In this document: piece by piece, positions 1-9,069 of the stretch
How positions within the stretch are numbered: the first letter of the stretch is position 1
Layout of the letters: each line of letters opens with the position of its first letter
From: CAXXOZ01 sp963676435
GTDB taxonomy: Bacteria; Bacillota; Clostridia; Lachnospirales; Lachnospiraceae
DNA: 64,000 nucleotides
NCBI GenBank assembly: GCA_963676435.2
Contig: CAXXOZ010000009.1
Coordinates: forward strand, 1 to 64,000
Direction: 5' to 3'
Notes under the pieces: generated by a model
The model's input: the letters and a program-made list of their open reading frames with translations, nothing else
Database searches by the model: none
What the model was told of the DNA's origin: nothing
Made by a program: the position numbers and the translations under genes

Positions 1-1701
1 ATCGAGAATGGTACAGGCAAGCTCAAATTAAGAGGGAAAGTTGTTCTTGAGGAAGGCAGAAGAAAGTCAGATAAAGACAAACTGGTAATTACTGAAATTC
101 CATACACGATGGTAGGAGCAAATATTGGAAAATTTATAAGCGATGTTTGTGATCTTATTGAAAACAAAAAAACTAATGATATTACAGATATTTCAAATGA
201 ATCATCAAAAGAAGGAATAAGAATTGTTCTAGAGCTTAGAAAAAATGCGGATGTTGAAGTCTTGAAAAATATGCTTTATAAAAAAACAAGACTTGAAGAT
301 ACTTTTGGTGTGAATATGTTATCAATAGTAGATGGTAAACAGAAGTTTTTGGTATTAAAAAAAATAATCGAGCATAATGTAAAGTTCCAATTTGAGCTGG
401 CTACTAGGAAATATAGTACTCTACTTAAAAAAGATTTAGAGCAAAAAGAAATAAAAGAAGGTTTAATAAAAGCTTGTAATATAATTGACCTTATAATTGA
501 AATATTAAGAGGAAGTACAAGTTTGAAACAGGCAAAAGAGTGCTTGATTTCAGGAAATACTGAGAACATTAAATTTAAAAGTGAAACTTCCAAAAAACAG
601 GCTCAAAAGCTTAATTTTACTGAAAAACAGGCGGGTGCTATACTTGATTTAAGGTTATACAGATTAATAGGCTTGGAAATTTTAGCATTACAAAAAGATT
701 ATGATGAATTGCTTAAAAGAATTGCAGAGTATGAAGAAATACTTTCAAATAAAAAGGCAATGGCAAAAGTAATAATAAAAGATATTGAAAAAATAAAAAA
801 AGAATATAGTATTCCAAGACGAACACACATTGAAGATGCCAAAGAAGCTGTTTATGAAGAAAACAAAATAATAGAGCAGGAAGTAGTATTCCTGATGGAT
901 AGATTTGGATATTCAAAAACGATTGATATAGCGTCGTACGAAAGAAATACAGAAGCTATAGAGGCTGAAAATAAAACAATATTTAGGTGTATGAATACAG
1001 AAAAAGTTTGTATATTTACAGATAATGGAAACCTGCATCAGGTTAAAATTATTGATGTTCCTTTTTTGAAATTTAGGGAAAAAGGAAAACCAATAGATAA
1101 TCTTGGTAATTATAGTAGTAAGGATGAGGAAATGATATTAGTGTGTCCATCCTCTTACATTATTGGAAGTAAACTATTATTCTCAACACAAAAAGGAATG
1201 ATGAAAATAGTAGACTATTCAGAGTTTGATGTGATAAAAAGAACAGTTGCGGCAACTAAATTATCTAATGAGGACAAGGTTGTAAGTATTAAAGCTATTA
1301 ATGATTTTACACTAGAATACGATGATGATATAGCACCAGTAATGCTTTCAGGAGGCTCAGATGAAGGTATATATGAAGAAGGAGATTCACAGCTTTCATT
1401 TAATCTGGATTTAGAAAACATGCCTTTACCAGAAGCGAAAAATAATTTCGGAAAGAAAATGGTTGTTATTCAGACAAAAAATGGAGTGTTTTTAAGGTTT
1501 TCATTAGGAGAAGTGCCTGAAAAGAAAAAGGGTGCTGTAGGTGTTAGAGGTATTAAGCTTACAGATGGAGATTCTATAGAAAATGTATATGTTTTGGATG
1601 CAGGTGACAATGATACAGTTGAATTTAATGGCAAAAAGGTAGAATTAAGAAAAATAAAGGCTTCAAAAAGAGATACTAAAGGTACAAAAATAAGATGTTA
1701 A
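1..1701 (+). CDS. DNA topoisomerase IV / gyrase subunit A, 3' part (5' end outside window)
   Basis: This is the A subunit of a type IIA topoisomerase, which cuts and rejoins DNA together with its ATPase B subunit. The frame is open from the first base of the window, so the gene starts upstream and about 566 residues are visible. The N-terminal winged helix with the catalytic tyrosine is outside the window. What is visible is the end of the tower (KLKLRGK, ITEIPY), the coiled-coil arm with its conserved FTEKQAGAILDLRLYRL stretch, and a C-terminal propeller-like region ending in GVRGIKL. I see no clear QRRGGKG GyrA-box, which favours a ParC-like paralogue over true GyrA, but this cannot be settled without the upstream part and the neighbouring B subunit. 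A GNAT gene follows after 18 bases. Confidence 0.9.
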   Translation: MENGTGKLKLRGKVVLEEGRRKSDKDKLVITEIPYTMVGANIGKFISDVCDLIENKKTNDITDISNESSKEGIRIVLELRKNADVEVLKNMLYKKTRLEDTFGVNMLSIVDGKQKFLVLKKIIEHNVKFQFELATRKYSTLLKKDLEQKEIKEGLIKACNIIDLIIEILRGSTSLKQAKECLISGNTENIKFKSETSKKQAQKLNFTEKQAGAILDLRLYRLIGLEILALQKDYDELLKRIAEYEEILSNKKAMAKVIIKDIEKIKKEYSIPRRTHIEDAKEAVYEENKIIEQEVVFLMDRFGYSKTIDIASYERNTEAIEAENKTIFRCMNTEKVCIFTDNGNLHQVKIIDVPFLKFREKGKPIDNLGNYSSKDEEMILVCPSSYIIGSKLLFSTQKGMMKIVDYSEFDVIKRTVAATKLSNEDKVVSIKAINDFTLEYDDDIAPVMLSGGSDEGIYEEGDSQLSFNLDLENMPLPEAKNNFGKKMVVIQTKNGVFLRFSLGEVPEKKKGAVGVRGIKLTDGDSIENVYVLDAGDNDTVEFNGKKVELRKIKASKRDTKGTKIRC

Positions 1702-1719
1702 AATAGTATTGGAGGGTTT

Positions 1720-2229
1720 ATGAAACTTGATTATCAATTAAAAAAATGGAGTAAAGACTTTATTAATGATATCGCTTTTCATGCAAACAACAAACAAATT
1801 GCTGTTAACTTAAGAGATGCTTTTCCTTATCCTTATACAAAAAAGGATGCAAAAGTATTTATATCAAGTTGTATGGCAAATGAAGGTAAGACCCAGTTAA
1901 GTAGAGCCATAATAGTTAATGATGAGGCGGTAGGAAGTATAGGTATAACTCTTGGTAAAGATGTGTTTTCTAAGAGTGCAGAAGTAGGCTACTGGCTATC
2001 TGAGCAATATTGGGATAGGGGAATCATGAGTTCAGCATTACAAAAAATATGCGAAGAAGCCTTCGAGATTTTTGATATTGTAAGAATATATTCTCAACCT
2101 TTTTATTTCAATTACCCATCCAGAAAAGTTCTTGATAATGCTGGATTTACTCTTGAAGGAATAATGAAAAATGGTATTTATAAAAATGGAGAAATTTCAG
2201 ATTATTGTATGTATGCACTTGTAAGATAA
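1720..2229 (+). CDS. GNAT-family N-acetyltransferase (RimJ/RimL-like)
   Basis: This 169-residue protein probably moves an acetyl group from acetyl-CoA to an amine, either a protein N-terminus or a small molecule. The GNAT core is visible: a beta strand with VGSIGI, the AEVGYWLSEQYWDRGIMSSAL block that forms the acetyl-CoA pyrophosphate loop, and a C-terminal NYPSRKVLDNAGF segment typical of the RimJ/RimL group (Acetyltransf_3). The start has a GGAGGG ribosome site a few bases upstream. It lies 18 bases after the topoisomerase gene and is probably co-transcribed. The substrate cannot be told from sequence. A bidirectional terminator follows. Confidence 0.88.
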   Translation: MKLDYQLKKWSKDFINDIAFHANNKQIAVNLRDAFPYPYTKKDAKVFISSCMANEGKTQLSRAIIVNDEAVGSIGITLGKDVFSKSAEVGYWLSEQYWDRGIMSSALQKICEEAFEIFDIVRIYSQPFYFNYPSRKVLDNAGFTLEGIMKNGIYKNGEISDYCMYALVR

Positions 2230-2234
2230 AAAAT

Positions 2235-2272
2235 AGGATGTAAATCGTTTTTGATTTACATCCTGAGTTTTT
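2235..2272. terminator. Bidirectional intrinsic terminator
   Basis: A perfect 12-bp stem (AGGATGTAAATC with GATTTACATCCT) closes a 6-base loop. It is followed by a T run on the plus strand, and an A run on its left flank gives a T tract on the minus strand. It separates the convergent GNAT and lipoprotein genes and probably serves both. Confidence 0.85.
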
Positions 2273-2742
2273 TAATTTACTATAGTATATCCTTGACTTA
2301 TAAGTAAATTTTCTAACAATTGCTTTGTAAGACCAGAGTACTCTAATCTCATTTCTTCTCCATAGGATACAGTTAGAGTATTTCCATCTAGTGATACAAA
2401 TTCATACATTTGGGCATATGCATTATAAAGTTCATATGCAAGCTGAGCTTCCTGTGAATTGTCAAAAACAATAATGTACTCAATACCTGTTAATTCATTA
2501 TCATCGTTAAAATAATAAATAAATTGATGATTTGAATATTCATTTGCAGGATCCATTGCAATAAGGGTATTGTCATTTGATGTAATTATAGATTCTTCAG
2601 TAGTGGCTTCAGAAGTTTGTTCAGTAGTGGACTCTAGATTTGACTGAGTTTCACTGGTTTCAACTGGCGTTTTATTACCACAGCCGACAAAAATGGCCAT
2701 AGCGAAAAAAATACTTAAAAACAAACAAATTAGTTTTTTCAT
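2272..2742 (-). CDS. Small secreted lipoprotein, function unknown
   Basis: I do not recognise this family. The protein has a lysine-containing N-terminus, a hydrophobic signal segment and a lipobox ending in GCGNK, so it should be a lipid-anchored surface protein. A Ser/Thr/Glu-rich linker follows (about residues 25-50), then a compact domain of about 100 residues ending in GYTIVN. I chose the start at 2742 (MKKLICL) over an in-frame ATG at 2757, because GGAGAG lies 7 bases before it and overlaps the longer version. The gene stands alone and is convergent with the GNAT gene. Confidence 0.75.
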   Translation of the reverse strand: MKKLICLFLSIFFAMAIFVGCGNKTPVETSETQSNLESTTEQTSEATTEESIITSNDNTLIAMDPANEYSNHQFIYYFNDDNELTGIEYIIVFDNSQEAQLAYELYNAYAQMYEFVSLDGNTLTVSYGEEMRLEYSGLTKQLLENLLISQGYTIVN

Positions 2743-2861
2743 TTTATCACTCTCCATATGTTTGAGAAACTATTAAATACACAATAATTATAACTGATAT
2801 AATATTTTGTGTAAAGGCTTCAAAAAAGCGAAAAGTGATAAAGAAAATTTTGATTTTTTAA

Positions 2862-2890
2862 TTGTATATTTTATGATATAAAAGTATAAT
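2862..2890 (+). promoter_or_regulatory. Candidate sigma-A promoter for the lactonase gene
   Basis: A perfect -10 TATAAT (2885-2890) sits 17 bases after a weak -35 TTGTAT (2862-2867). An overlapping alternative, TTGATT-16-TATGAT (2850-2877), is also possible. The start codon lies about 30 bases downstream. Confidence 0.45.
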
Positions 2891-2919
2891 GTTACTTATA
2901 TTGAGAAAGGAGTAAATTT

Positions 2920-3963
2920 ATGGACAAATATGTAGCATATGTCTCTTCCTATACCAGAGGATCTAGTAAAGGAATAACTATATATGATGTTGATGTTTCA
3001 AATGGAAAATTCATTAAAAGAAATGAAATTATTGCAATGAATCCTACATGTATGAAAGTTTCTAACTCAGGTAAGTATTTATATGTTGCTAACGATTATG
3101 GAATAACAACATATCAAATCAATCAGGATGGGGAATTGACATTTTTAAATACAACATCTATTAAAGGAATGCGAGCTTCACACATAAATTTGTCTAGTGA
3201 TGACCAATATATTTTTGCTTCTGGATTTCACGACGGAAAACTTACTGTAGTAAGATTTCCAGAAGAAGGCAAAAGAGGTGTGATTACTGAAGAAATTTTT
3301 GATAAGGGAGTAGGTAAAGTTTTAGAACCCAATAGTACACCTCATGTTACATGTTCGGCTTTTACAGAAGATAAAAAATATGTAGCAGTGTGTGACTTAG
3401 GAATAGATCAGATAAAGATATTTAGATTTGATAAAATAACTGGAAAACTTACTCTTGTAGATATTATAAGAGGAGATTTACAGGCAGCTCCAAGAAGTAT
3501 TACATTTACCGAAGATGGCAAATTTGCTTATGTTGCAAAAGAAAGAAAAAGTGAAGTTGCGGTATATTCTTATAAAGTAAAAAATGGAGAACCTGAATTT
3601 GAATTAATAGAAAATGCAGTGGCAGTAACAGAAAAAGATAATAACTCAGCAGCAACTTCAACAATTAGAATGTCAAAAGATGGAGAACATCTTTTATGTA
3701 CTAACGCTGGTGATGAATCTATAACAATTTTTAGAAGAGATAAAAAATCAGGAACACTAAAAAGATTGTCGATTTTGCCAGTTAGTGGAGAATTCCCAAA
3801 AGATATAATTTTATTTCCTGACAATAAACATATTGCGTCGTTAAATCATACCTCAGGAGAAATTACTTTTTTTGCAACTGACTTCGCAAAAGGAATGTTT
3901 ACAATGTCATCAAAGCCAATTAAAAATGATACCCCAAATTGTGGTATCATAATAAAACTTTAG
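2920..3963 (+). CDS. Lactonase-family beta-propeller protein (6-phosphogluconolactonase type)
   Basis: This 347-residue protein belongs to the seven-bladed propeller lactonase family (Lactonase PF10282, like YkgB/Pgl), whose members can hydrolyse 6-phosphogluconolactone in the pentose phosphate pathway. Family features seen are the opening YVSSYTRGSSKGITIYDVD, repeated YLYVAND / YIFASGFHDG / KFAYVAKE blade motifs, and the central conserved segment with PHVTCSAFTEDKKYVAVCDLGIDQIKIF. There is no signal peptide, so it is cytoplasmic. An AGAAAGGAG ribosome site precedes the ATG. No zwf or gnd gene is nearby, so the substrate rests on family membership alone. It appears to be a single-gene unit with its own promoter. 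Confidence 0.85.
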   Translation: MDKYVAYVSSYTRGSSKGITIYDVDVSNGKFIKRNEIIAMNPTCMKVSNSGKYLYVANDYGITTYQINQDGELTFLNTTSIKGMRASHINLSSDDQYIFASGFHDGKLTVVRFPEEGKRGVITEEIFDKGVGKVLEPNSTPHVTCSAFTEDKKYVAVCDLGIDQIKIFRFDKITGKLTLVDIIRGDLQAAPRSITFTEDGKFAYVAKERKSEVAVYSYKVKNGEPEFELIENAVAVTEKDNNSAATSTIRMSKDGEHLLCTNAGDESITIFRRDKKSGTLKRLSILPVSGEFPKDIILFPDNKHIASLNHTSGEITFFATDFAKGMFTMSSKPIKNDTPNCGIIIKL

Positions 3964-3971
3964 TTTTTTAA

Positions 3972-4000
3972 TTGAACACTTTAATGCAATAATATATAAT
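3972..4000 (+). promoter_or_regulatory. Sigma-A promoter of the BMP transporter operon
   Basis: TTGAAC (3972-3977), a 17-base spacer and a perfect TATAAT (3995-4000). The leader to the ATG at 4044 is about 37 bases and contains an AAAGGA ribosome site. Confidence 0.7.
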
Positions 4001-4043
4001 TAAGGGGCAAAAAAATTATTTTAGTAAAGAAAGGAATTATGTT

Positions 4044-5201
4044 ATGAAAAAGATTTTAACTTTATTATTGGCAGGTGTTATGATACTGTCATTAGCTTCA
4101 TGTGGTAACACAGGTGAAGAACAAACAGGTAGTGATTTTAAAGTTGGAGTTATTCATATTGGTGACCCAGCTGATGGTTCTGGATACTCATTTGCACACG
4201 ATCAGGGGATTGTAGCAATGCAGGAAAATTTAGGATTATCTGATGATCAAATTGTAAGAAAATTAAATGTTGATGATGGTGACAATTCAGCAATTAGAGA
4301 AGCTCTTGAAGCTTGTATTGGTGAAGGCTGTAACATTATTTTCGGAACAAGCTATGGTTACATGGAAACTATGTCAGACATGGCAGAAGAATACCCAGAT
4401 GTTATATTCTCACATGGAACTGGATACATGAGCAATGATACAAATTTCAACAATTACTTTGGACGTATTTATCAGGCACGTTATCTTGCAGGTATTGCTG
4501 CTGGATTAAAAACTGAATCAGATATGATTGGTTTTGTATCAGCTTATGGTACAGAATTAGCTGAAACTTGTTCAGGAATTAACGCTTTTGCTTTAGGGGT
4601 ACAATCAGTTAACCCAGATGCAGTTGTATATGTAAAAACATTAAATAGCTGGTATGATCCTGCTAATGAAACAGCATATGCAGAAGCTTTAATCGAACTA
4701 GGTTGTGATGTTATAGCACAGCACTGTGATACAGAAAATCCACAGATAGCTGCAGAGAATGCAGGAGTTTGGGGATGTGGATATAGCTCAGATATGACAG
4801 AGTCAGCACCTAATGCTCATCTAACAGCTCCAATCTGGAACTGGGGTGTATACTATACATTGGCAGTACAAACAGCTATGGATGGAACATGGGCTGATTT
4901 CGGTAACTACTATACAGGCATTAAAGATGGATTTGTAGACATATCACCTTTAACAGAAAATTGTGTTGAAGGAACAGCTGAAAAAATTGATGCGGTTAGA
5001 ACATTGTTTAATGATGAATCATGGGATGTTTTCTCAGGTGTTAAATTAACATTTGATGAAAATAACGCAGTTGTTATGACTGATGCTGATTTATTACAAG
5101 ATGATGATACTGTATTAGTTTCAGCAGGTGGAGCATCTGTTGAAGATAGTGTAATTACAGGAACTATGAATTACTATATCAAAGGTGTAGAATTAAAATA
5201 A
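4044..5201 (+). CDS. BMP-family ABC transporter substrate-binding lipoprotein
   Basis: This is the extracellular binding protein of a basic-membrane-protein (BMP/PnrA-like) ABC importer, a family that mostly carries purine or other nucleosides. It has a signal peptide and lipobox ending LASC (Cys20), then a periplasmic-binding fold with GDPADGSGYSFAHDQG near the N-terminus, an NIIFGTSYGYMETM ligand-pocket region, and a C-terminal DGFVDISPL segment. The length (385 residues) is normal. It is first in an operon with the fused ATPase-permease and a second permease. A very strong hairpin directly after it probably cuts most transcripts, so the binding protein would be made in excess over the membrane parts. 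Confidence 0.9.
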   Translation: MKKILTLLLAGVMILSLASCGNTGEEQTGSDFKVGVIHIGDPADGSGYSFAHDQGIVAMQENLGLSDDQIVRKLNVDDGDNSAIREALEACIGEGCNIIFGTSYGYMETMSDMAEEYPDVIFSHGTGYMSNDTNFNNYFGRIYQARYLAGIAAGLKTESDMIGFVSAYGTELAETCSGINAFALGVQSVNPDAVVYVKTLNSWYDPANETAYAEALIELGCDVIAQHCDTENPQIAAENAGVWGCGYSSDMTESAPNAHLTAPIWNWGVYYTLAVQTAMDGTWADFGNYYTGIKDGFVDISPLTENCVEGTAEKIDAVRTLFNDESWDVFSGVKLTFDENNAVVMTDADLLQDDDTVLVSAGGASVEDSVITGTMNYYIKGVELK

Positions 5202-5216
5202 TTTTTAAAAACTAAA

Positions 5217-5260
5217 CTCATAGAGGAGTACTAGTTTAGTACTCCTCTATGAGATTTTTT
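5217..5260 (+). terminator. Strong intrinsic terminator inside the BMP operon
   Basis: A perfect 17-bp stem (CTCATAGAGGAGTACTA and its complement) with a 3-base loop is followed by ATTTTTT. No new promoter is obvious before the ATPase gene, so the downstream genes probably depend on read-through. An ATG in the right half of the stem (5249) opens the longest downstream frame but is unlikely to be the real start. Confidence 0.85.
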
Positions 5261-5278
5261 AGGAATAGGTGGAAGAAA

Positions 5279-7996
5279 TTGGAAAAAGAACAATTGGTAA
5301 TAGAACTTAAGAATATAACAAAAACTTTCGGGTCTGTTGTTGCCAATGATAATGTGAATTTATCTGTGAAAAAAGGTGAAATACTGGCACTACTGGGAGA
5401 AAATGGTTCTGGAAAAACAACCTTAATGAACATGCTTTCTGGTATTTACAAGCCAGATAGTGGAGAGATTCTGGTCAATGGGGTACTGGCTAAAATAAAT
5501 TCTCCAGAAGACTCAAAAAAATATGGAATAGGTATGGTTCATCAACATTTTAAATTAGTTGATAATTTTTCAGCTACTGACAATATTTGGATTGGTGAAG
5601 AAGGAAGCAAAGAAATCTTTTTAAATTCTAAAAGATTTGAAGAAATAGAAAAAATAAGTGAAAAATTTGGATTTGAAATAGATACAAAAAAATCTGTTCA
5701 TGATATGTCTGTTAGTGAAAAACAAACCGTTGAAATTTTAAAGGTTCTTTTTTATGGTGCAGATCTTCTTATTTTGGATGAACCCACAGCGGTTTTAACA
5801 TTACAGGAAACAAGAAAATTATTTTCAATACTAAGAAAAATGAGTGCAGCTGGATGTTCAATTATTATAATAACTCATAAATTGAATGAAGTTTTAGAAA
5901 TTAGTGATAGAGTAACTATTTTAAGAAAAGGACAATCAATAGGTACCGTTAATACAAGTGAAACAAATGCCTCTAAACTTACCAATATGATGGTGGGACG
6001 TCAGGTTGATTTACATATAGATCGACCAGAGCCCAAAGAAGGAGAAGAAGTATTAGAAATAAATAATCTAACAATTATTGATGAAGAGGGCATAAAAGCT
6101 ATAGATGATATTTCTTTTAAACTTAGCTCAGGTGAAATTCTTGGAGTAGCAGGTGTTTCTGGTTGTGGACAAAAAGAGCTGTGTGAGGCAATTGCTGGTC
6201 TACAAAAGATTGAAAATGGTACTATTTTATATAAAGGGGAACATATCGAGGATATGAGCCCTAGAGAAATAATTAAACGTGGTATAACAATGAGTTTTAT
6301 TCCTGAAGACAGATTGGGAATGGGACTTGCAGCATCCTTAAGTATTACAGATAATATGATGCTAAAAAAATATAATGAAGGAAACACTCCTTTTGTAGAT
6401 AGAAAAAATGCTAGAGTGGTTGCAAATAAGGTAATTGATGATCTTGAGATTGCAACACCTTCTTCAGAAACCCCAGTTAGAAGACTATCTGGTGGTAATA
6501 TTCAAAAAGTTCTTGTGGGAAGGGAGATAGATGCTGATCCTCATGTGATTGTGACAGCATATCCTGTTAGAGGGTTGGATATTAATTCTTCTTATGCCAT
6601 TTATAATATTCTTAACAAACAAAAAGAACTAGGTGTAGGAGTATTGTTTGTTGGAGAAGATTTAGATGTAATGCTGGAACTTTGTGATAGGATTGTAGTA
6701 TTATGTCATGGAAAAATAACAGGTATAGTTGATGCAAAACAGACAAACAAAGAAGAACTGGGTCTTTTGATGACGGATGCTTTATCAGAAGAAAGTAAAG
6801 AAGAAGTAGAAGAAATAATTCAGAAAGCAGAAATAGATATTGATTCTGAAATTAAATTTTCAGACAAAGAATACAAGCAAAAAGAAAACGTTAAAATAAG
6901 ACAACCACTATTTAGAATTGTTAAAAGAGATAACCTTTCTAATGTTAAAATATTTTCCTATTATCTTTTAGCAATAATTGCCGCAATGGTAGCAGGTGGT
7001 TTATTGGTAGCATCCATGGGTGTTAACCCTATTCTTTATTATAAATCTGTTATAACAGGATGCTTTGAAAATGCGATTTACTTTAAAGGTTTTATAAGAA
7101 TCGTAATACCTCTTACAATAACATCTTTAGGAATTGCTTTTGCTTTTAAGATGAAGTTTTGGAATATAGGTGCAAATGGCCAATTTGTGATGGGTGCGAT
7201 AGCGGCAAATACAGTTGGTTTGCTTGTTGGAAATTCATTTCCTCAATGGCTGACTCTATTATTGATGTTAATAGGTGGAGCTATAGGTGGAGCTATTTGG
7301 GGTGCTATACCAGCATTTTTGAAGATAAAATGGAACACTAATGAAACGCTTTTAACTTTAATGTTAAATTATATAGCATATTATTTACTTACATATCTTA
7401 AAAATACAATGTTTTACAGAAAACTAACTGAAACAGGAGAAGTTTTAAGACCAGATTTTAGAAAACTTCCAGAAAATGCTTGGCTATATGAAATTAACTT
7501 ATTTGGTGTGAATGTAGATATTTCATTAATAATTGCAATAATTCTGGTTGTATTAACTTTTGTATACTTTAAATATACAAAACAGGGATATGAAATCAGC
7601 GTAGTTGGAGAAAGTAAAAATACTGCCAGATACGCTGGAATGAATGTTAAAAAAGTCATTGTTAGAACAATGATAATTAGTTCTGCAATAGTTGGAATAG
7701 CTGGAATGTTTCAAGTTTCAGGAACTGCTACAAGTCATACATTAAGTGATGGTATTTCTAGTGATGTTGGTTGGACAGGTATTATAGTGGCTTGGTTAGC
7801 AAAGTTGAATGCGATAGGTATACTTTTAGGCTCTGTATTAATGGCTATTTTAGAAAAAGGTGCAGCAATAGCTGAAACAACATTTGATGTTTCATCAGCA
7901 ACATCAGCTATTCTTGAAGGAGTAATTTTGTTTACAATATTAGCAGCGGACTTTTTTATAAGATATTCTGTAGTTAGAAAGAGAGGTAGCGAATAA
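5279..7996 (+). CDS. Nucleoside-type ABC importer, fused ATP-binding and permease protein
   Basis: This protein combines parts that are usually two genes (NupO/YufO-like ATPase and NupP/YufP-like permease). The first half has two ABC domains. Domain 1 carries Walker A GENGSGKTT, signature MSVSEKQTVEIL and Walker B LLILDEPTAVL. Domain 2 has a degenerate Walker A (GVSGCGQKE) but a good signature RRLSGGN, as is usual in this family. A charged linker of about 50 residues leads into a permease of eight or more membrane segments with the FWNIGANGQFVMGA and NTARYAGMN motifs. I chose a TTG start at 5279 because AGGTGG lies 6 bases upstream and the protein then opens close to the family's usual VIELKNITKTFG. 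The in-frame ATG at 5249 lies inside the upstream terminator. The stop overlaps the next start (TAATG). Confidence 0.85.
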   Translation: MEKEQLVIELKNITKTFGSVVANDNVNLSVKKGEILALLGENGSGKTTLMNMLSGIYKPDSGEILVNGVLAKINSPEDSKKYGIGMVHQHFKLVDNFSATDNIWIGEEGSKEIFLNSKRFEEIEKISEKFGFEIDTKKSVHDMSVSEKQTVEILKVLFYGADLLILDEPTAVLTLQETRKLFSILRKMSAAGCSIIIITHKLNEVLEISDRVTILRKGQSIGTVNTSETNASKLTNMMVGRQVDLHIDRPEPKEGEEVLEINNLTIIDEEGIKAIDDISFKLSSGEILGVAGVSGCGQKELCEAIAGLQKIENGTILYKGEHIEDMSPREIIKRGITMSFIPEDRLGMGLAASLSITDNMMLKKYNEGNTPFVDRKNARVVANKVIDDLEIATPSSETPVRRLSGGNIQKVLVGREIDADPHVIVTAYPVRGLDINSSYAIYNILNKQKELGVGVLFVGEDLDVMLELCDRIVVLCHGKITGIVDAKQTNKEELGLLMTDALSEESKEEVEEIIQKAEIDIDSEIKFSDKEYKQKENVKIRQPLFRIVKRDNLSNVKIFSYYLLAIIAAMVAGGLLVASMGVNPILYYKSVITGCFENAIYFKGFIRIVIPLTITSLGIAFAFKMKFWNIGANGQFVMGAIAANTVGLLVGNSFPQWLTLLLMLIGGAIGGAIWGAIPAFLKIKWNTNETLLTLMLNYIAYYLLTYLKNTMFYRKLTETGEVLRPDFRKLPENAWLYEINLFGVNVDISLIIAIILVVLTFVYFKYTKQGYEISVVGESKNTARYAGMNVKKVIVRTMIISSAIVGIAGMFQVSGTATSHTLSDGISSDVGWTGIIVAWLAKLNAIGILLGSVLMAILEKGAAIAETTFDVSSATSAILEGVILFTILAADFFIRYSVVRKRGSE

Positions 7997-8982
7997 TGAA
8001 TACGATTATTACATTTCTATATTATTCAATTAGAATGGGAACTCCTCTTTTATTTGGAACTACAGGAGAAGTAATTACTGAAAAGTCTGGAAGTTTGAAC
8101 CTTGGAGTTGAAGGAATGATGGCAATGGGCTCAATAGGAGGTTTTATTATTGCCTGTTATACAGACTCTATTATTCTGGGAATATTAGGTGCATTTTTAT
8201 TTGCAGGAGTTGGAGCATTGATTTTTGCATTTTTAACAATAACTATGCAGGCAAATCAAAATGTTGCTGGTCTTGCTTTGACAATATTTGGTAATGGTGT
8301 CTATCTATTTATTGGTAGAACTTTAAAAAATGCTGATGCATTTCCATCACTTAAAAACTCAGAACATTTATCTAAGATCGTCGCAGATAATGGAATTCCG
8401 ATTTTAAGGGATATACCATACCTTGGTAAACTATTGTTCTCATACAATTTTTTTGTTTATTTCGGAGTGATTTTAGCGATTATATTATGGATTTATGTTT
8501 CAAAAACTAAAAGTGGATTAAGAATGAGGGCGACAGGAGAAAATCCAGGAGCAGCAGATGCAAGTGGTGTAAATGTTAAAAAGGTGAAATATTTTAATGT
8601 TATTTTAGGTGGAGGAATCACAGGAATTGGTGGACTCTATATGGCTATGATTACAAATGGTGGTGCATGGAATGAAAGTTGGATAAGTGGAATGGGATGG
8701 ATATCGGTAGCCCTTGTTATTTTTGCAAACTGGAATCCACTAAAAGCTATATTTGGAGCATTTTTCTTTGGTATGTTTAATGCTTTAATGGCATGGAAAG
8801 GAAATCTTTCTGATACTTTCCCAACCCTATTTGGATGGTTAGGTAAAATTCCAGATGAGTTTTATCAAATGCTTCCTTTCCTTATAACAGCGCTGGTTCT
8901 ATTTTTCTCTTCTATAAATAAAAAGAAGAAAAACAGAGAGCCTGCATCAATAGGACTTAATTACTATCGAGAAGAAAGATAG
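7996..8982 (+). CDS. Nucleoside-type ABC importer permease (NupQ/YufQ-like)
   Basis: This is the second membrane component of the BMP-family importer, 328 residues with about eight hydrophobic segments. Family motifs include GTTGEVITEKSGSLNLGVEGMM near the N-terminus and GENPGAADASGVNV in the cytoplasmic coupling loop. The ATG overlaps the stop of the fused ATPase-permease by one base, which suggests translational coupling. It should form a heterodimer in the membrane with the permease half of that protein. Confidence 0.9.
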   Translation: MNTIITFLYYSIRMGTPLLFGTTGEVITEKSGSLNLGVEGMMAMGSIGGFIIACYTDSIILGILGAFLFAGVGALIFAFLTITMQANQNVAGLALTIFGNGVYLFIGRTLKNADAFPSLKNSEHLSKIVADNGIPILRDIPYLGKLLFSYNFFVYFGVILAIILWIYVSKTKSGLRMRATGENPGAADASGVNVKKVKYFNVILGGGITGIGGLYMAMITNGGAWNESWISGMGWISVALVIFANWNPLKAIFGAFFFGMFNALMAWKGNLSDTFPTLFGWLGKIPDEFYQMLPFLITALVLFFSSINKKKKNREPASIGLNYYREER

Positions 8983-9002
8983 TATATAATAATAAGAGCA
9001 AG

Positions 9003-9046
9003 GCAAATCCCTAATAGAGTATAGACTTTATAGGGATTTGCTTTTA
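9003..9046 (+). terminator. Probable terminator after the BMP operon
   Basis: An 11-bp stem (GCAAATCCCTA with TAGGGATTTGC) closes a long 17-base loop and is followed by TTTT. The large loop and short T run lower confidence. Confidence 0.6.
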
Positions 9047-9069
9047 TAATAATTGTTGGAGGAATTATT

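Noticed and set aside
7159..7341. Plus-strand small open frame inside the fused transporter gene
   Set aside because: It lies wholly within the permease coding region in another frame, with no ribosome site and no recognisable protein.
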